From Apteryx mantelli (lineage: Eukaryota; Chordata; Aves; Apterygiformes; Apterygidae): a stretch of 64,000 nucleotides of DNA. The position numbers and the translations under genes were made by a program. The stretch lies in assembly GCF_036417845.1 (NCBI RefSeq), contig NC_090017.1, positions 124,001 to 188,000 on the forward strand, written 5' to 3'. Positions 21,440-32,679 of the stretch are shown here, piece by piece (position 1 is the stretch's first letter; every line of letters begins with the position of its first letter). Under the pieces are notes generated by a model that searched no databases, had not been told where the DNA came from, and saw only the letters and a program-made list of their open reading frames with translations.

Positions 21440-22350
21440 GGCAGAACAGGGGTCCCGGGGGGGTGTGGGGCAGGTTGGGGGGCAGGTTGGGGGGCTTGAG
21501 GGATCTGTGGGGCAGCATGGGGGGCAGATTGGGGGTTCTGGGGGGTCCTGAGGCAGATGGGGGGCAGGATGGGGGTCCCGGGGGTGCATGGGGCAGGTTG
21601 GGGGGCAAGACGTGGGTCCCGGAGGTGTGGGGGGCAGTTCGTGGGGCAGATCAGGGGTCCTGGGGGGTGGGGGGGCAGTCTGTGGGGCAGGATGGGGGTC
21701 CCGGCGGTGCATGGGGCGGGTTAGGGGGCAGGTTGGGGGTCCCAGGAGGGTCTGTGGGGCAGGATGGGGGTCCCGGTGGTGCATGGGGCGGGTTAGGGGG
21801 CAGGTTGGGGGTCCCGGGAGGGTCTGGGGGGCAGAACGAGCGTCCCGGGAGCGTGGGGGGCAGGTTGGGGGGGCAGATGGGGGATGCTGGGGGTGAGGGG
21901 GGCAGGTTGGGGGGCAGGATGGGAGTCCCGGGGGTCTGGGGGGCAGGTTGGGGGGCACATTGGGGGTCCTGAGGGTGCATGGGGCAGGTTGGGGGGCTAG
22001 TTGGGGGTCCCAGTGGGGCCCGGGGGGCAGCTTGGGGGCTCTGGGGGTGCGTGGGGCAGTCTGTGGGGCAGAAAGGGGGTCTCGGCAGTGGGGGGGGGGC
22101 GATTGGGCTGCTGGGAGTCTGTGGGGCAGGTTGGGGGGCAGGATGGGGGTCCCGGACGGGCCTGGGGGGGCAGGTTGGGGGTCCTGGGAGTGCGGGGGTA
22201 GTTTGGGGGGGCAGAATGGGGGTCCCGGGGATGGGGGGGGGGCAGGTTGGGGGGCAGAACGGGGGTCCCAGGGATGGGGGGGGCAGGTTGGGGGGCAGGA
22301 TGAGGGTCGCAGGGGTGTGTGGGGCAGGATGGGGGTCTCGGGGGGGGGCA
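21440..22350. repeat. GGGGGCAGGTTGGGGGTCC minisatellite
   Basis: Imperfect units of about 35-65 bp alternate GGGGGCAGGTTGGGGG, GTCCCGGGGGTG and CATGGGGCAGG. Strong G clustering on the plus strand leaves long open frames in all registers without protein similarity. Confidence 0.85.
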
Positions 22351-23350
22351 GCCATGGGGCAGCCCCTGGGGCAGCCCCGGCACCGTGGGTCGCACCGTGG
22401 GTCACATCACGGGGCAGCGCCGGCATTGACGGTGCCATGGGTCGCGCAGTGGGGCGGCCCCCGTCACTGTAGGGCACACCATGGGGCAGGCCCCAGCGCC
22501 GTGGGTCACGCCGTGGGGCAGCCCTGGCATCGATGGCGCCGTGGGTCGTGCCGTGGGGCGGCCCCGTCACTGCAGGGCGCGCCGTGGGGCAGGCCCAGCG
22601 CCATGGGTCGCGGCGTGGGGCAGCCCCGGCGTCGGCGGCGCCATGGGTCGCGCCGTGGGGCAGCCCCCGTCGCTGCGGGTGGCGCCGTGGGGCAGGCCCC
22701 GGTGCCGTGGGTCACGCCATGGGGCGGCCCCTGTGTTGGCGGTGCCGTGGGTTGTGCCGTGGGGCAGGCCCCGGTGCCATGGGTCATGCCGTGGGGCAGC
22801 CCCGGCATCGGCGGCGCCATGGGTCGCGCCGTGGGGCAGCCCCCGTCGCTGCGGGTGGCGCTGTGGGGCAGGCCCCGGCGCCGTGGGTCACGCCATGGGG
22901 CGGCCCCTGTGTCGGCGGTGCTGTGGGTCGCGCCGTGGGGCAGGCCCCGGCGCCGTGGGTCGCGCTGTGGGGCCGGTCCTGGTGCCGTGGGTCATGCCGT
23001 GGGGCAGCCCTGGCGTCGGCGGCGCCGTGGGTCGCGCCGTGGGGCAGGCCCCGGCGCCGTGGGTTGTGCTGTGGGGCAGACCCGGTGCCGTGGGTTGTGC
23101 TGTGGGGCAGCCCCGGCGCCGTGGGTCGCGCCGTGGGGCCGGTCCTGGTGCCGTGGGTCGCGCCGTGGGTCGCGCCGTGGGTCGCGCCGCGCGGCCGCCT
23201 CCCGCAGCCATTTTAGCCGCCAGCCGGGGAGGCCCCGCCGCAAAATGGCTCCGCGGCGCCGCGGGGGGGCCGTGGCGGGGGCCGCGCCGTGGGGCTGCGC
23301 TGTGGGGCAGCGCCGTGGGGCCGCGCCGTGGGGCTGCGCCGGGACCCCCC
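22350..23350. repeat. GCCGTGGGTCGCGCCGTGGGG minisatellite (CpG-dense)
   Basis: Units near 30 bp (CGCCGTGGGTCGCGCCGTGG, GGCAGCCCCGGCG) run from about 22,370 to 23,190 and resume at 23,280-23,340. They are very rich in CpG. A non-repetitive island at 23,195-23,270 interrupts the array. Confidence 0.85.
23205..23255. promoter_or_regulatory. Inverted pair of YY1-like sites inside a CpG island
   Basis: GCAGCCATTTTAGCC and CGCAAAATGGCTCC face each other about 20 bases apart, giving a GCCATTTT/AAAATGGC pair. It is an unusually conserved-looking island inside the array. It could be a bidirectional or alternative start-site element. Confidence 0.3.
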
Positions 23351-23499
23351 CACCCCGCAATGTGGGGAAATGGGATGTGTGGGGCCGGGGGTGGGGGTGG
23401 GGGGGCCTGAACTGTGGGGCTGAGAGCCCCCCCCCCCCACGCTGTGGGGCTGAGGACCTGGATCTGTGGGGCTGTGGAGCCCCGAGCCGTGGGGCTGAG

Positions 23500-25130
23500 G
23501 ACCCTGATCTGTGGGGCTGAGTGACCCCCAAAGTGCGCAGCTGCGGACCCCCTGAGCCGTGGGGCAGGCAGGCACCTGGGGACCCCCCCAAAGTGTGGGG
23601 CTGGGGACTCCCTGAGCCGTGGGGCAGGCAGGCACCTGGGGACCCCCGAACCGTGGGGCTGGGGACTTCCAAGCCGTGGGGCAGGCAGGCACCTGGGGAC
23701 CCCCCCAAAGTGTGGGGCTGGGGACTCCCTGAGCCGTGGGGCAGGCAGGCACCTGGGGACCCCCGAACCGTGGGGCTGGGGACTTCCAAGCCGTGGGGCA
23801 GGCAGGCACCTGGGGACCCCCCCAAAGTGTGGGGCTGGAGACACCCTGAGCCGTGGGGCAGGCAGGGCCCTGGAGTCCCCCAATCCGTGGGGCTGGGGAC
23901 CCCGAATGTGTCCCCCTGTCATCCCCCCACCCCTTCTCCATCTCTGGGGCACCACCAGGGATGGGACCCCGGTGTCCGGGTGTCCCCAGGGAGGGGACAC
24001 CAGTGTCCGGGTGTCCCTGGAGAAGGGTTCCTGGTGTCCGGGTGTCCCCAGGGATGGGATCCCGGTGTCCGGGTGTCCCCAGGGAGGGGACACCAGTGTC
24101 CGGGTGTTCCTGGAGAAGGGTTCCCGGTGTCCGGGTGTCCCCAGGGATGGGATCCCGGTGTCCGGGTGTCCCCAGGGAGGGGACACCAGTGTCCGGGTGT
24201 CCCTTGAGAAGGGACCTTGTTGTCCGGGTGTCCCCAGGGATGGGATCCTGGTGTCCAGGTGTCCCCAGGGATGGGACTCCGGTGTCCAGGTGTCCCTGGA
24301 GAAGGGTTCCCGGTGTCCGGGTGTCCCCAGGGAGGGGACCCCAGTGTCTGGGTGTCCCTGGAGAAGGGACCTTGTTGTCCGGGTGTCCCCAGGGATGGGA
24401 TCCTGGTGTCCAGGTGTCCCCAGGGAGGGGACACCAGTGTCTGGGTGTCCCTTGAGAAGGGTTCCCGGTGTCCGGGTGTCCCCAGGGAGGGGACCCCAGT
24501 GTCTGGGTGTCCCTGGAGAAGGGACCCTGTTGTCTGGGTGTCCCTGGAGAAGGGTTCCCAGTGTCCGGGTGTCCCCAGGGATGGGACCCCAGTGCCCAAA
24601 GCCCCCCAGGGATGGGACCCCGGTGTCCAGGTGTCCCCAGGGATGGGACCCCAGTGTCCAGAGCCCCCCAGGGATGGGACCCTGGTGTCCAGGTGTCCCT
24701 GGAGAAGGGTTCCCGGTGTCCGGGTGTCCCCAGGGATGGGACCCCGGTGTCTGGGTGCCCCCAGGGATGGGACCCTGTTGTCCTGGTGTCCCTGAAGGAG
24801 GGACCTTGGTGTCTGGGTGTCCCCAGAGATGGGACCCAGATGTCCAGATGTCCCTGAAGGAGGGACCCTGATGTCCAGGTGTCTCCAGGGATGGGACCTA
24901 GGTGTCCAGATGTCCCTGAAGGAGGGACCCTGGTGTCCAGGTGTCTCCAGGGATGGGACCTAGATGTCCAGATGTCCCTGGAGGAGGGACCCTGATGTCC
25001 AGGTGTCTCCAGGGATGGGACCTAGGTGTCCAGATGTCCCTGGAGGAGGGACCCTGGTGTCCAGGTGTCTCCAGGGATGGGACCCAGGTGTCCAGATGTC
25101 CCCGGAGAAGGGACCTCGGTACCCGGAGAC
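23500..25130. repeat. Two minisatellites upstream of the ZBTB4 coding exon
   Basis: 23,500-23,910 has units of about 60 and 120 bp (GAGCCGTGGGGCAGGCAGGC, ACCTGGGGACCCCC). 23,940-25,120 has about 40 units near 30 bp, core GGTGTCCGGGTGTCCCCAGG with GATGGGACCCC. The second array ends some 60 bases before the splice acceptor at 25179. Confidence 0.9.
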
Positions 25131-25194
25131 CCTCGGGGCCAGGCCGCCGGGGGCTGCGACGGCTCTCCGCGCCCCGCAGGTGCGCGTCGCGGGG

Positions 25195-28100
25195 ATGGCT
25201 CCGGTCGTGGAGGTGTCGGACGCGGGGCACTGCCGGTCGCTGCTGCTGGAGCTGAACGAGCAGCGCCTGCGGGGCCAGTTCTGTGACGTGACCATCATCG
25301 CCGAGGACACCAAATTCCGGGCGCACAAGAACGTCCTGGCCGCTTCCAGCCCTTACTTCAAGGAGGCGCTGGCCGAGGGACCGGCGTGCCGGGCTCCCGC
25401 CCACGTCCTCGAGCTGCCCGGCGTCCAAGCCGGCGTCTTCTCCGACGTCCTCAACTTCATCTACAACTCGCGCCTCTCGGTGCCCTCGGCGGCGGCCGCC
25501 CGCGAGCTGGGCGCCGTGGGGCGCCGCTTGGGCATCCCCTGCCTCGAGGGCTTGGAGGCGGCGCCGTCGCCCTCCGCCGGCGACATGAACGGCTCCTGGA
25601 GCCCCGGCGGCGGCGGCGGCGGCGGTGCCACCACCGCCGCCTCCTCTTCCTCGGCGCCGTCCCCCGTCGACCTGACGTGCCCGGCGCGGGCCAGCCCGGC
25701 GGGCGAGCCGGGCCGCGGCGCCGAAGCTCCCGGTTTGCTCTTCGCCCTCCACTCGGCGGCGCCGTCCGAGCCGGTGGCGGCGGCGGCGGCGGCGGCGACG
25801 GCGCCGTTGCGGTGCGGCTTCTGCGGGCGGGCGTTCAGCACGGCGGCCGCCCTGGGCCTCCACGCCAAGCTGCACCGGGCCCGGCGCTCCTTGGCCTGCC
25901 GCCACTGCGGCAAGACCTTCATCCACGTCAAGCGCCTGCAGACCCACGAGGTGCTCTGCAAGGAGGCCGAAGGCTCCCACCACCCCCACCACCACCACCA
26001 ACCTCACCACCACCACCACCACCACCACCACCACCACCACCACCCCCATCACGAGCACCCCGCCAAGGCGCCGGGCGCCAAGAAGGCGCTGCTGCTGCGG
26101 CCCCGCGGTGTCGCCGCCGCCGCCGCCGCCGCCGACCACCACCACCCCGCCGCCGCCGCCGCCGCCGCCGCCGAGCAGGACCACTTCGCCAAGGTGGTGG
26201 ACGGCCACGTCATCTACTTCTGCGCCGTGTGCGAGCGCTCCTACATGACGCTCTCCAGCCTCAAGCGGCACGCCAACGTGCACTCGTGGCGCCGCAAGTA
26301 CCCCTGCCGCTACTGCGACAAGGTCTTCGCCCTGGCCGAGTACCGCACCAAGCACGAGGTGTGGCACACCGGCGAGCGCCGCTACCAGTGCATCTTCTGC
26401 TGGGACACCTTCGTCACCTACTACAACCTCAAGACCCACCAGAAGGCCTTCCACGGCATCAGCCCCGGGCTCATCTCCTCCGAGAAGACGCCCAACGGCG
26501 GCTACAAGCCCAAGCTCAACGCCCTCAAGCTCTACCGCCTGTTGCCCATGCGCTCGCACAAGCGGCCCTACAAGACCTACAGCCAGAACTTGGTGCCCGC
26601 CGGCTTGCTGCTGCCCGCCCGGCCCGAAGGCTTGAGCGGCGACGGCGACGGCGGCGCCTTCTCCGCCGCCGCCGCCGCCTCCGCCGAGGCGCCCGAGCCG
26701 CAGCGCTTCCTGCTGCCGGCGGCGGCGGTGACGGTGACGGAGCCGGGCCGCGGCGCCGAGACGGCCTCGGTCATCGCTTACGGGCGCCCGGCCGCTTCCG
26801 TCATCGTGCACGGCGGCAGCGGCGGCGGTGGCCCGGCCGCCACCACCTCCGTCATCGCCTACAACGGGGCGACCGCCGCCGGTGACAACGCCGCGCCGGT
26901 GCCGCCGCCGCCGCCGGTGACGGTGACGGCCGCCAAGCCCATGAAGAAGCAAGTGCTGCGGGACTACATCGAGGCGCAGCGGGCCGCGGCGGCGCAGCAA
27001 AGCGGCGGCGGTGGTGGCGAAGCCCCGGCGAGCGGCGGCGAGGTCGCGGTGGTGGCGCCGCCACCGCCGCCGCAGCGCCGTCCCCGCGCCGGCCGCACCA
27101 TGACCTACGTGGCCAAGCCGGCTTACGTGGGCACGGCGGCCGAGAGCCGGGCAGCGCCGCTGTGCCAGATCACCGTGCGCATCGGCGAGGAGGCCATCGT
27201 CAAGCGGCGCATCTCCGAGACCGACCTGCGGCTCGACAAGGACGCCGAGGACGCCGCCGAGGACGCCGCCGCCGCCGCCCCGCCGCCGGCCGCCGACAGC
27301 GGCGAGGAGGACAGCGACGCCGAAGACCAGCTCTGGCGACCTTACTACACCTACAAGCCCAAGCGGAAAGGAGGCGCCGCCGGTGCCGCCGGTGCCGCCG
27401 CCGTCCCCAAGGCGAAGAGGCCCCGGTGGCGCCGCAAGCTGCGCTCGCTGCGCTGGGCCAAGGCGGCCGGCGAGGAGGAGGAGGAGGAGGAGGAGGAAGA
27501 GGAGGAGGAGGAGGAGGAGGGAGGCAGCCCCGGCGGGTCGGACGCCGAGGCGGGGGGCAAAGCGGCCGCCAAGCGGGGCGCCGAGTGGAAGCACCGGTGC
27601 GGCGCCTGCGGCAAGCTCTTCTCGGCGCTGAAGAAGCTGCGCAAGCACGAGCGGGCTCACGGGCGGCCCGGCGCGGCGGGTGACGACGACGGCGGCGGCG
27701 GCGGTGACACCGGTGACAGCGCCGACACCCCGCGTGGGCCGCCGGCCCTCGCTCAAATTCGCCTGCGCCCACTGCGCCAAGGTGTGCAAGACGGCGGCGG
27801 CGCTGAGCCGCCACGCCAAGCGGCACCAGGGCCAAGCCGCCGTCCCTGCACCGCCGCCACCGTCACCGCCGGCAGCAGCACCGCCGGCCGCCCCCTCCGT
27901 CATCGCCTACTCCAAGAAGGTGACGCCGGAGGCGCCCGTCAAGGAGGAGGACACGCAGGAGATGCACGTCTCCTCCTCCAGCGGCGACGGCGCCCGCGGC
28001 GGTGCCACCGCCGCCGCCGCCACCGCGCCGCCGCCGCCGCCGCCGCCGCTGCCACCACCGCCGCCGGAGGTGGCCGGCCCCAGCCGCGGCTCCGTGCAGG

Positions 28101-28588
28101 ACCCCCGTGGTGTCGCACACGGGACCGGCGGTGCGCGACGGTGACGCCGGGTACCGCCGCCGCGGCGGTGCCGCAATACGGGTACCCGGTGCAGGAGTAC
28201 CCGCTGCCGCTGCTGGCGGCCGCCGCGGGGCGGACTCGCAGGGCCGGCGACGAGCGCGGCGGCGGTACCGGCGTCACCGTCACCGGCGGCGGTGGCGTCA
28301 CCGTCACCGGCGGGCCGCCCAAGCCCTACCCCTTCGCCTACGGCCCCCGGCTGCTGGCCGCCTACCCCTACGGCTTCCCGCTGCCCGTGGCCCTCAACAT
28401 GGTGCTGCCCGAGGCCAAGGCCTTCCTCCCCGGCGTCTTCGGCTACGCCGTGGCCGAGGGGCCGCCGCCGCCGGGCGACGGGGGGCCGCCGCCGGGGGGG
28501 GGGCGCGACAGGCGGCGGCGGCGGGGGGACGGGGGCGCCCGGCGAGGGCGACGGGGGCGAGCGGCCCCGCAAGGGCGGCGGGACCTGA
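25195..28588 (+). CDS. ZBTB4: ZBTB4, Kaiso-family BTB/POZ zinc-finger repressor
   Basis: Nuclear repressor of the Kaiso group; the mammalian protein binds methylated CpG and TCCTGC-type sites. The coding exon begins after an acceptor at 25179; the ATG at 25195 has a strong context. In order: BTB domain at residues 1-125 (LNEQRLRGQFCDVTIIAED, FRAHKNVLAASSPYFKEAL); C2H2 fingers near 207, 234, then the three Kaiso-type fingers near 341, 370 and 398 (YPCRYCDKVFALAEYRTKH, YQCIFCWDTF); LCQITVRIGEEAIVKRRISE; late fingers near 801 (HRCGACGKLF) and 855 (CAHCAKVCKTAAALSRH); C-terminus LPVALNMVLPEAKAFLPGVF. Poly-His (from residue 262) and poly-Glu (about residue 761) tracts are present. The expected protein runs through three reading frames, implying one-base insertions around 27,680-27,745, 28,090-28,140 (two) and the ten-G run near 28,495. 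Removing four bases gives about 1,129 residues ending at the TGA at 28,586; human is about 1,013. Confidence 0.93.
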
Positions 28589-28679
28589 GCCGGGGCGGCC
28601 GGGGGGGGGGGGGGGGGAGGACGTGGACCCCCCCCCTCCTCTTCCTCTGCCTCCCCTATAGGGGGTTGCGGGGGTCCCC

Positions 28680-29640
28680 CGATGTGTAGGGGGTGGCAGA
28701 GGGGGGGGGGTCCCCAGACCCATAACGGGTGGTGACAGGGGGGTCCCCAGACCCATAGCGGGTGGCTGAAGGGTCCCCTGCCCTATAGGGGCATGGAGGA
28801 GGGGGGGCCCCTGCCCTAGAGGGGGTTGGAGGGGGGGGGTCCCGGACCTATAGGGGGTGGCTGAAAGGTCCCCCTGCCCTATAGGGGGATGGAGGAAGGG
28901 GGGGGCCCTGCCCTATAGGGGGTTGGAGGGGACCCCCCCTGCCCTATAGGGGGTTGGGGGGGTCCCCTGATGGGTAGCGGAAGGCAGGGGGGGGGTCCCG
29001 GACCTATAGGGGTCTGGGGGATCCCCTGACCCATAGGGGATGGCTGAAGGGTCCCCTGCCCTATAGGGGGATGGAGGGCGGGGGGGGGTCCCCTGATGTG
29101 TAGGGGACGGCAAGGGGGGGGGGGGTTCCCCTGCCCTAGGGGGGGCTTTTGCCCCATAAGGGGGAGTCGGGTCCCCCCAACCCCATAGGGGATTGGTGGC
29201 GGGGTCCCCTGACCCATAGGGGATGGGCGGGGGGGGGGCCGGCCCCCCGACCTATAGATGGCTATAGGGGGTCTCCTGACCCATAGGGGATTGCAAGGGG
29301 GGGGTCCCCTGCCCTATAGGGGACTGCGGGGGGGGGGCCTTTTGCCCCCTAAGGGGGAGTGGGGTCCTCCCTGCCCCATAGGGGATTGCCGGGGGGGGCT
29401 CCCCGACCCATAGGGGGGACGGCAGGGGCCCCCTGCCCTATAGATCATGGTGTGTGTGGGGGGGGAGCCCTGCCCCATAGGGGATTGAGGGGGGGGAATC
29501 CCATGACCCGGGGGGGGGGTAGTGAGGGGAGGGGGGGGGCCGCTGCCCCATAGGGGATTGCAGGGGGGTCCCCTGCCCCTGCCCTATAGGGGAGAGCGGG
29601 GGGGGGACCCCGGCCCCATAGGGGAGAGAGCCCCCCCCCT
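28680..29640. repeat. CCTATAGGGG minisatellite in the ZBTB4 3' region
   Basis: Irregular units share CCCTGCCCTATAGGGG, a palindromic CCCTATAGGG core, GATGGAGG and G runs. If ZBTB4 is polyadenylated near 32,660, the array is in its 3' UTR and could form repeated RNA hairpins. Confidence 0.85.
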
Positions 29641-30620
29641 CCATGGGGGCTATGGGGCAGGGGGACCCCCCCCCCTTGGGACCAATATGAGCGCGGGGGG
29701 GAGGGGGCACTGGGTATACTGGGGGCCCCCCCCAGTTACCCCAGTATATTGGGGACCCCAACATATTGCCCCCCCACCCGGTATACAGGGCCCCCCCCCA
29801 CGTATAGAGGGACCCCCCCCCAGTATATAGGGACCCCCCCAATATATCGGGGCCCCCCCCCCCAGATTTGCCCCCTTCCCCCCCCCCCTCCCCATTTCGG
29901 GGCGCCTCCCCCCCCTCCCCTCCCCCCCCCCGGCCCCCTTCGCACCTTACGGCATCGCAGCGACATTCCAGCGTGTGTCCCCCCCCCCGCTTCCCCCCCC
30001 CGGCGTGCAAGGCCCCGCCCCCTCGCGCAAGGCCCCGCCCCCTCGCGAGAGGCCCCGCCCCCCCTCCCCGTGCAAGGCCCCGCCCCCCCTCCCCGTGCAA
30101 GGCCCGGCCTCATGGAGCCCAGCGTCTTCCTCGTGGTGGTGGTGGGGGGGGGGGGGGGGGGCTCGTCCTCGTGTGTCGCGTGGGCCCCCCCCCCCCCGTG
30201 CACCGAACCCCCCCCCCCCGCTGCCCGTGCGAGACCCGGCTTCGTGCAATGCCCTCCCCGTGCAAGAGCCGCGTCACACTCCGCGCCCCCCCCCCCGCCC
30301 CCCCCCCGGCTTGTGCAAGGCCCAGCCGTGCAAAAACCGCCCCCCCCCCCAAATCGCCCCCCCCCTCGCACGCCCGCGCCAGCCCCCCGGGGGGGGAGGG
30401 GGCAGCAAGGTTGGGGGGGGGGGGGCGCGCGCGGCCTCGCTCGCTCGCACGCTCGTGCAGCCCCCCCCCTTCCCCGTGCAAGGCCCGTGTTCCCGCAGTG
30501 CCCCCCCCCCCCGCCGCCGCCGCCGCCCTCGTGCAACATCCCCCCCCTCCCCGTGCAAGGCCCCCCCCCATGCACCCCCCCCCCCGTGCAAGGGCCCGGT
30601 TGCCCCCCACCCCGTCCCGT
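29640..30620. other. C-rich low-complexity stretch without a recognised gene
   Basis: Long C runs separate AGTATATAGGGACCCCC blocks (29,700-29,860) and CGTGCAAGGCCCCGCCCCC blocks (30,000-30,600). The latter is a looser precursor of the next array. No exon was recognised. Confidence 0.6.
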
Positions 30621-30629
30621 CCCGCCGTG

Positions 30630-31735
30630 TGAGGCTCGTGCGAGGGCTGCGTCCTGGTGCGAGGCCCTTGTGCAAGGCCCCTCCTTGTGCAAGGTCCTTC
30701 CTCGTGCAAGGCCCCTCCTCGTGCGAGTCCCCTCCTCGTGCAAGGCTCATCCTCGTGCAAGGTCCTTCCTCGTGCAAGGCCCCTCCTCGTGCAAGGTCCT
30801 TCCTCGTGCAAGGTCCTTCCTCGTGCAAGGTCCTTCCTTGTGCGAGTCCCCTCCTCGTGCAAGGTCCTTCCTCGTGCAAGGTCCTTCCTCGTGCAAGGTC
30901 CTTCCTCGTGCGAGTCCCCTCCTCGTGCGAGTCCCCTCCTCGTGCAAGGTCCTTCCTCGTGCAAGGTCCTTCCTCGTGCGAGTCCCCTCCTCGTGCAAGG
31001 CTCGTCCTTGTGCAAGGTCCTTCCTCGTGCGAGTCCCCTCCTCGTGCAAGGCTCGTCCTCGTGCAAGGTCCTTCCTCGTGCGAGTCCCCTCCTCGTGCAA
31101 GGCTCATCCTCGTGCAAGGCCTGTCAATGTGCAAGGCCCTGCCTTGTGCAAGGCCCCTCCTCAGGCAAGGCCCCTCCTCGTGCAAGGACTCCTCGTGCAA
31201 GGCCCCTCCTCGTGCAAGGCTCATCGTTGTGCAAGGCCTGTCCATGTGTCGGGCCCCTCCTTGTGCCAGGCCCTGCCTCGTGCAAGGTCCTTCCTCGTGC
31301 AAGGCCTGTCCATGTGCAAGGCCTGTCGATGTGCAAGGCCCCTCCTCAGGCAAGGACTCCTTGTGCGAGTCCCCTCCTCGTGCAAGGCTCATCCTCGTGC
31401 AAGGCCCCTCCTTGTGCAAGGACTCCTCGTGCAAGGACTCCTTGTGCCAGGCCCTGCCTCGTGCAAGGCCCCTCCTCGTGCAAGGCTCATCGTTGTGCAA
31501 GGCCTGTCCATGTGTCAGGCCCCTCCTTGTGCAGGGCTCGTCCTCGTGCAAGGTCCTTCCTCGTGCAAGGCCTGTCCACGTGCAAGGCCCTGCCTCGTGC
31601 AAGGCCCCTCCTCGTGCAAGGCTCATCCTCGTGCAAGGTCTTTCCTCGTGCGAGTCCCCTCCTCGTGCAAGGCCTGTCCGTGCGTCAGGCCCCTCCTCGT
31701 GCAAGGCTCGTCCTCGTGCAACGCCCCCCTCCCTC
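30630..31735. repeat. 17 bp minisatellite CCTCGTGCAAGGTCCTT
   Basis: About 60 tandem units of 17 bp. Because 17 is not a multiple of three, every frame cycles through the same three translations, so frames on both strands stay open for hundreds of codons. This is a property of the array, not evidence for a gene. Flanks are diverged CGTGCAAGGCCC units. Confidence 0.93.
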
Positions 31736-31899
31736 CTCGCACGAGACCCCCCCCCCCACGCCGCCAGCCCCCCCCCGTGCGTCGCACACCCCCCCCGCCC
31801 CCCCCCCCCGGATTTGCACTTTCCCGGCCGCGTTTGCTACTGACTGTCCCCGGCGCGGCCCCCGCCCCCCCCCCCCCCCCGCGGCACCTCCTGCGTCCC

Positions 31900-32570
31900 A
31901 CGGCACTTTAGCCCGGGGGGGGGGGGGAGGCGAAAAAGAGGCGAAAAAAGGCAAAAAAAAAAGGCAAAAAAAAGAGCAAAAATGGCGAGGGGAAAAAAAA
32001 AAGGGGGGGGGGACGGGAGCGGGGGAGGGGGGAGCTGGGGGGGGGGGGGGGAGGCGCCGGGACACCCCCCCCCAACCCGGGTGGGGACGGGGACACCCAA
32101 TCGGGGAGGTCCCCCGAGGGGGGGGGGGTGACCCTGATTTGGGGGGGGGGTCCCCAATGAGGGATGTCCCCAAAGGTGGGGGGGGGGGACCCCAATGCGG
32201 TGACCCCCCCCCCAAGGGGATGTCCCCAAAGGAGGGGGGGGGGGTCTGGTGGCCCTGGGGGAGGGGGGGGGTGTGACCCCCCCCACTTTGGGGAGTCCCC
32301 AATTGGGGGAGGGGTGTCCCCAACGGGGTGACCCCAATTTTTTTGGGGGTGGGGGGAGGTGTGTGTGTGTCCCCCCCCCCATTGGGGTGTCCCCAAAGAG
32401 GGGGGGGAGGGGGTGTCCCCAAAGAAGGGGGAGGGGGGTGTCCCCAAGGGGGGCGACCCCAATGGGGTGGCGCCCGTTGGGGGGAGGGGGGAGAGGGTCC
32501 CCCAGAGGGGTGTCCCCAAAGAGGGGGGGGGTGTCCCCAAAGGGGGGGGGCCCCGCAGCGGCGGCGGCGG
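31900..32570. repeat. G-rich GGTGTCCCCAAAG minisatellite
   Basis: GGGGTGTCCCCAAAGAGGGG units of variable length with long G runs, preceded by a short A-rich GGCGAAAAAAGGC segment (31,930-32,010). It lies before the non-repetitive poly(A) segment. Confidence 0.8.
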
Positions 32571-32637
32571 CGGCGGTCGGTGGCGGCGGTGACAAGTGTC
32601 CACTATTTATCTGCATCAGTGAGTGTTAGAGACGCCC

Positions 32638-32643
32638 AATAAA
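32638..32643 (+). terminator. ZBTB4: AATAAA poly(A) signal, likely ZBTB4 3' end
   Basis: AATAAA follows a short non-repetitive segment (32,590-32,637, GTGTCCACTATTTATCTGC), in contrast with the arrays on both sides. It is the first canonical plus-strand signal found after the ZBTB4 stop codon, giving a 3' UTR of about 4 kb. Assignment to ZBTB4 is inferred. Confidence 0.45.
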
Positions 32644-32679
32644 CACCGTAGAGCTGAGCCGGCCTCGGGGACGCCGGGG

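Noticed and set aside
24898-27903. A 1,001-codon open frame on the minus strand antisense to ZBTB4
   Set aside because: It is a shadow of the GC-biased ZBTB4 coding exon and the upstream tandem array; it translates to low-complexity Gly/Val/Arg sequence with no domain.
29749-31911. A 720-codon plus-strand frame and several minus-strand frames of similar size
   Set aside because: They are generated by the 17 bp array, which stays open in all frames; no start context, splice structure or domain supports a protein.
31930-32010. A-rich GGCGAAAAAAGGC segment and the A-run at 46,680-46,720 considered as retroposon tails
   Set aside because: No target-site duplication, no SINE or LINE body and no reverse-transcriptase sequence next to them.
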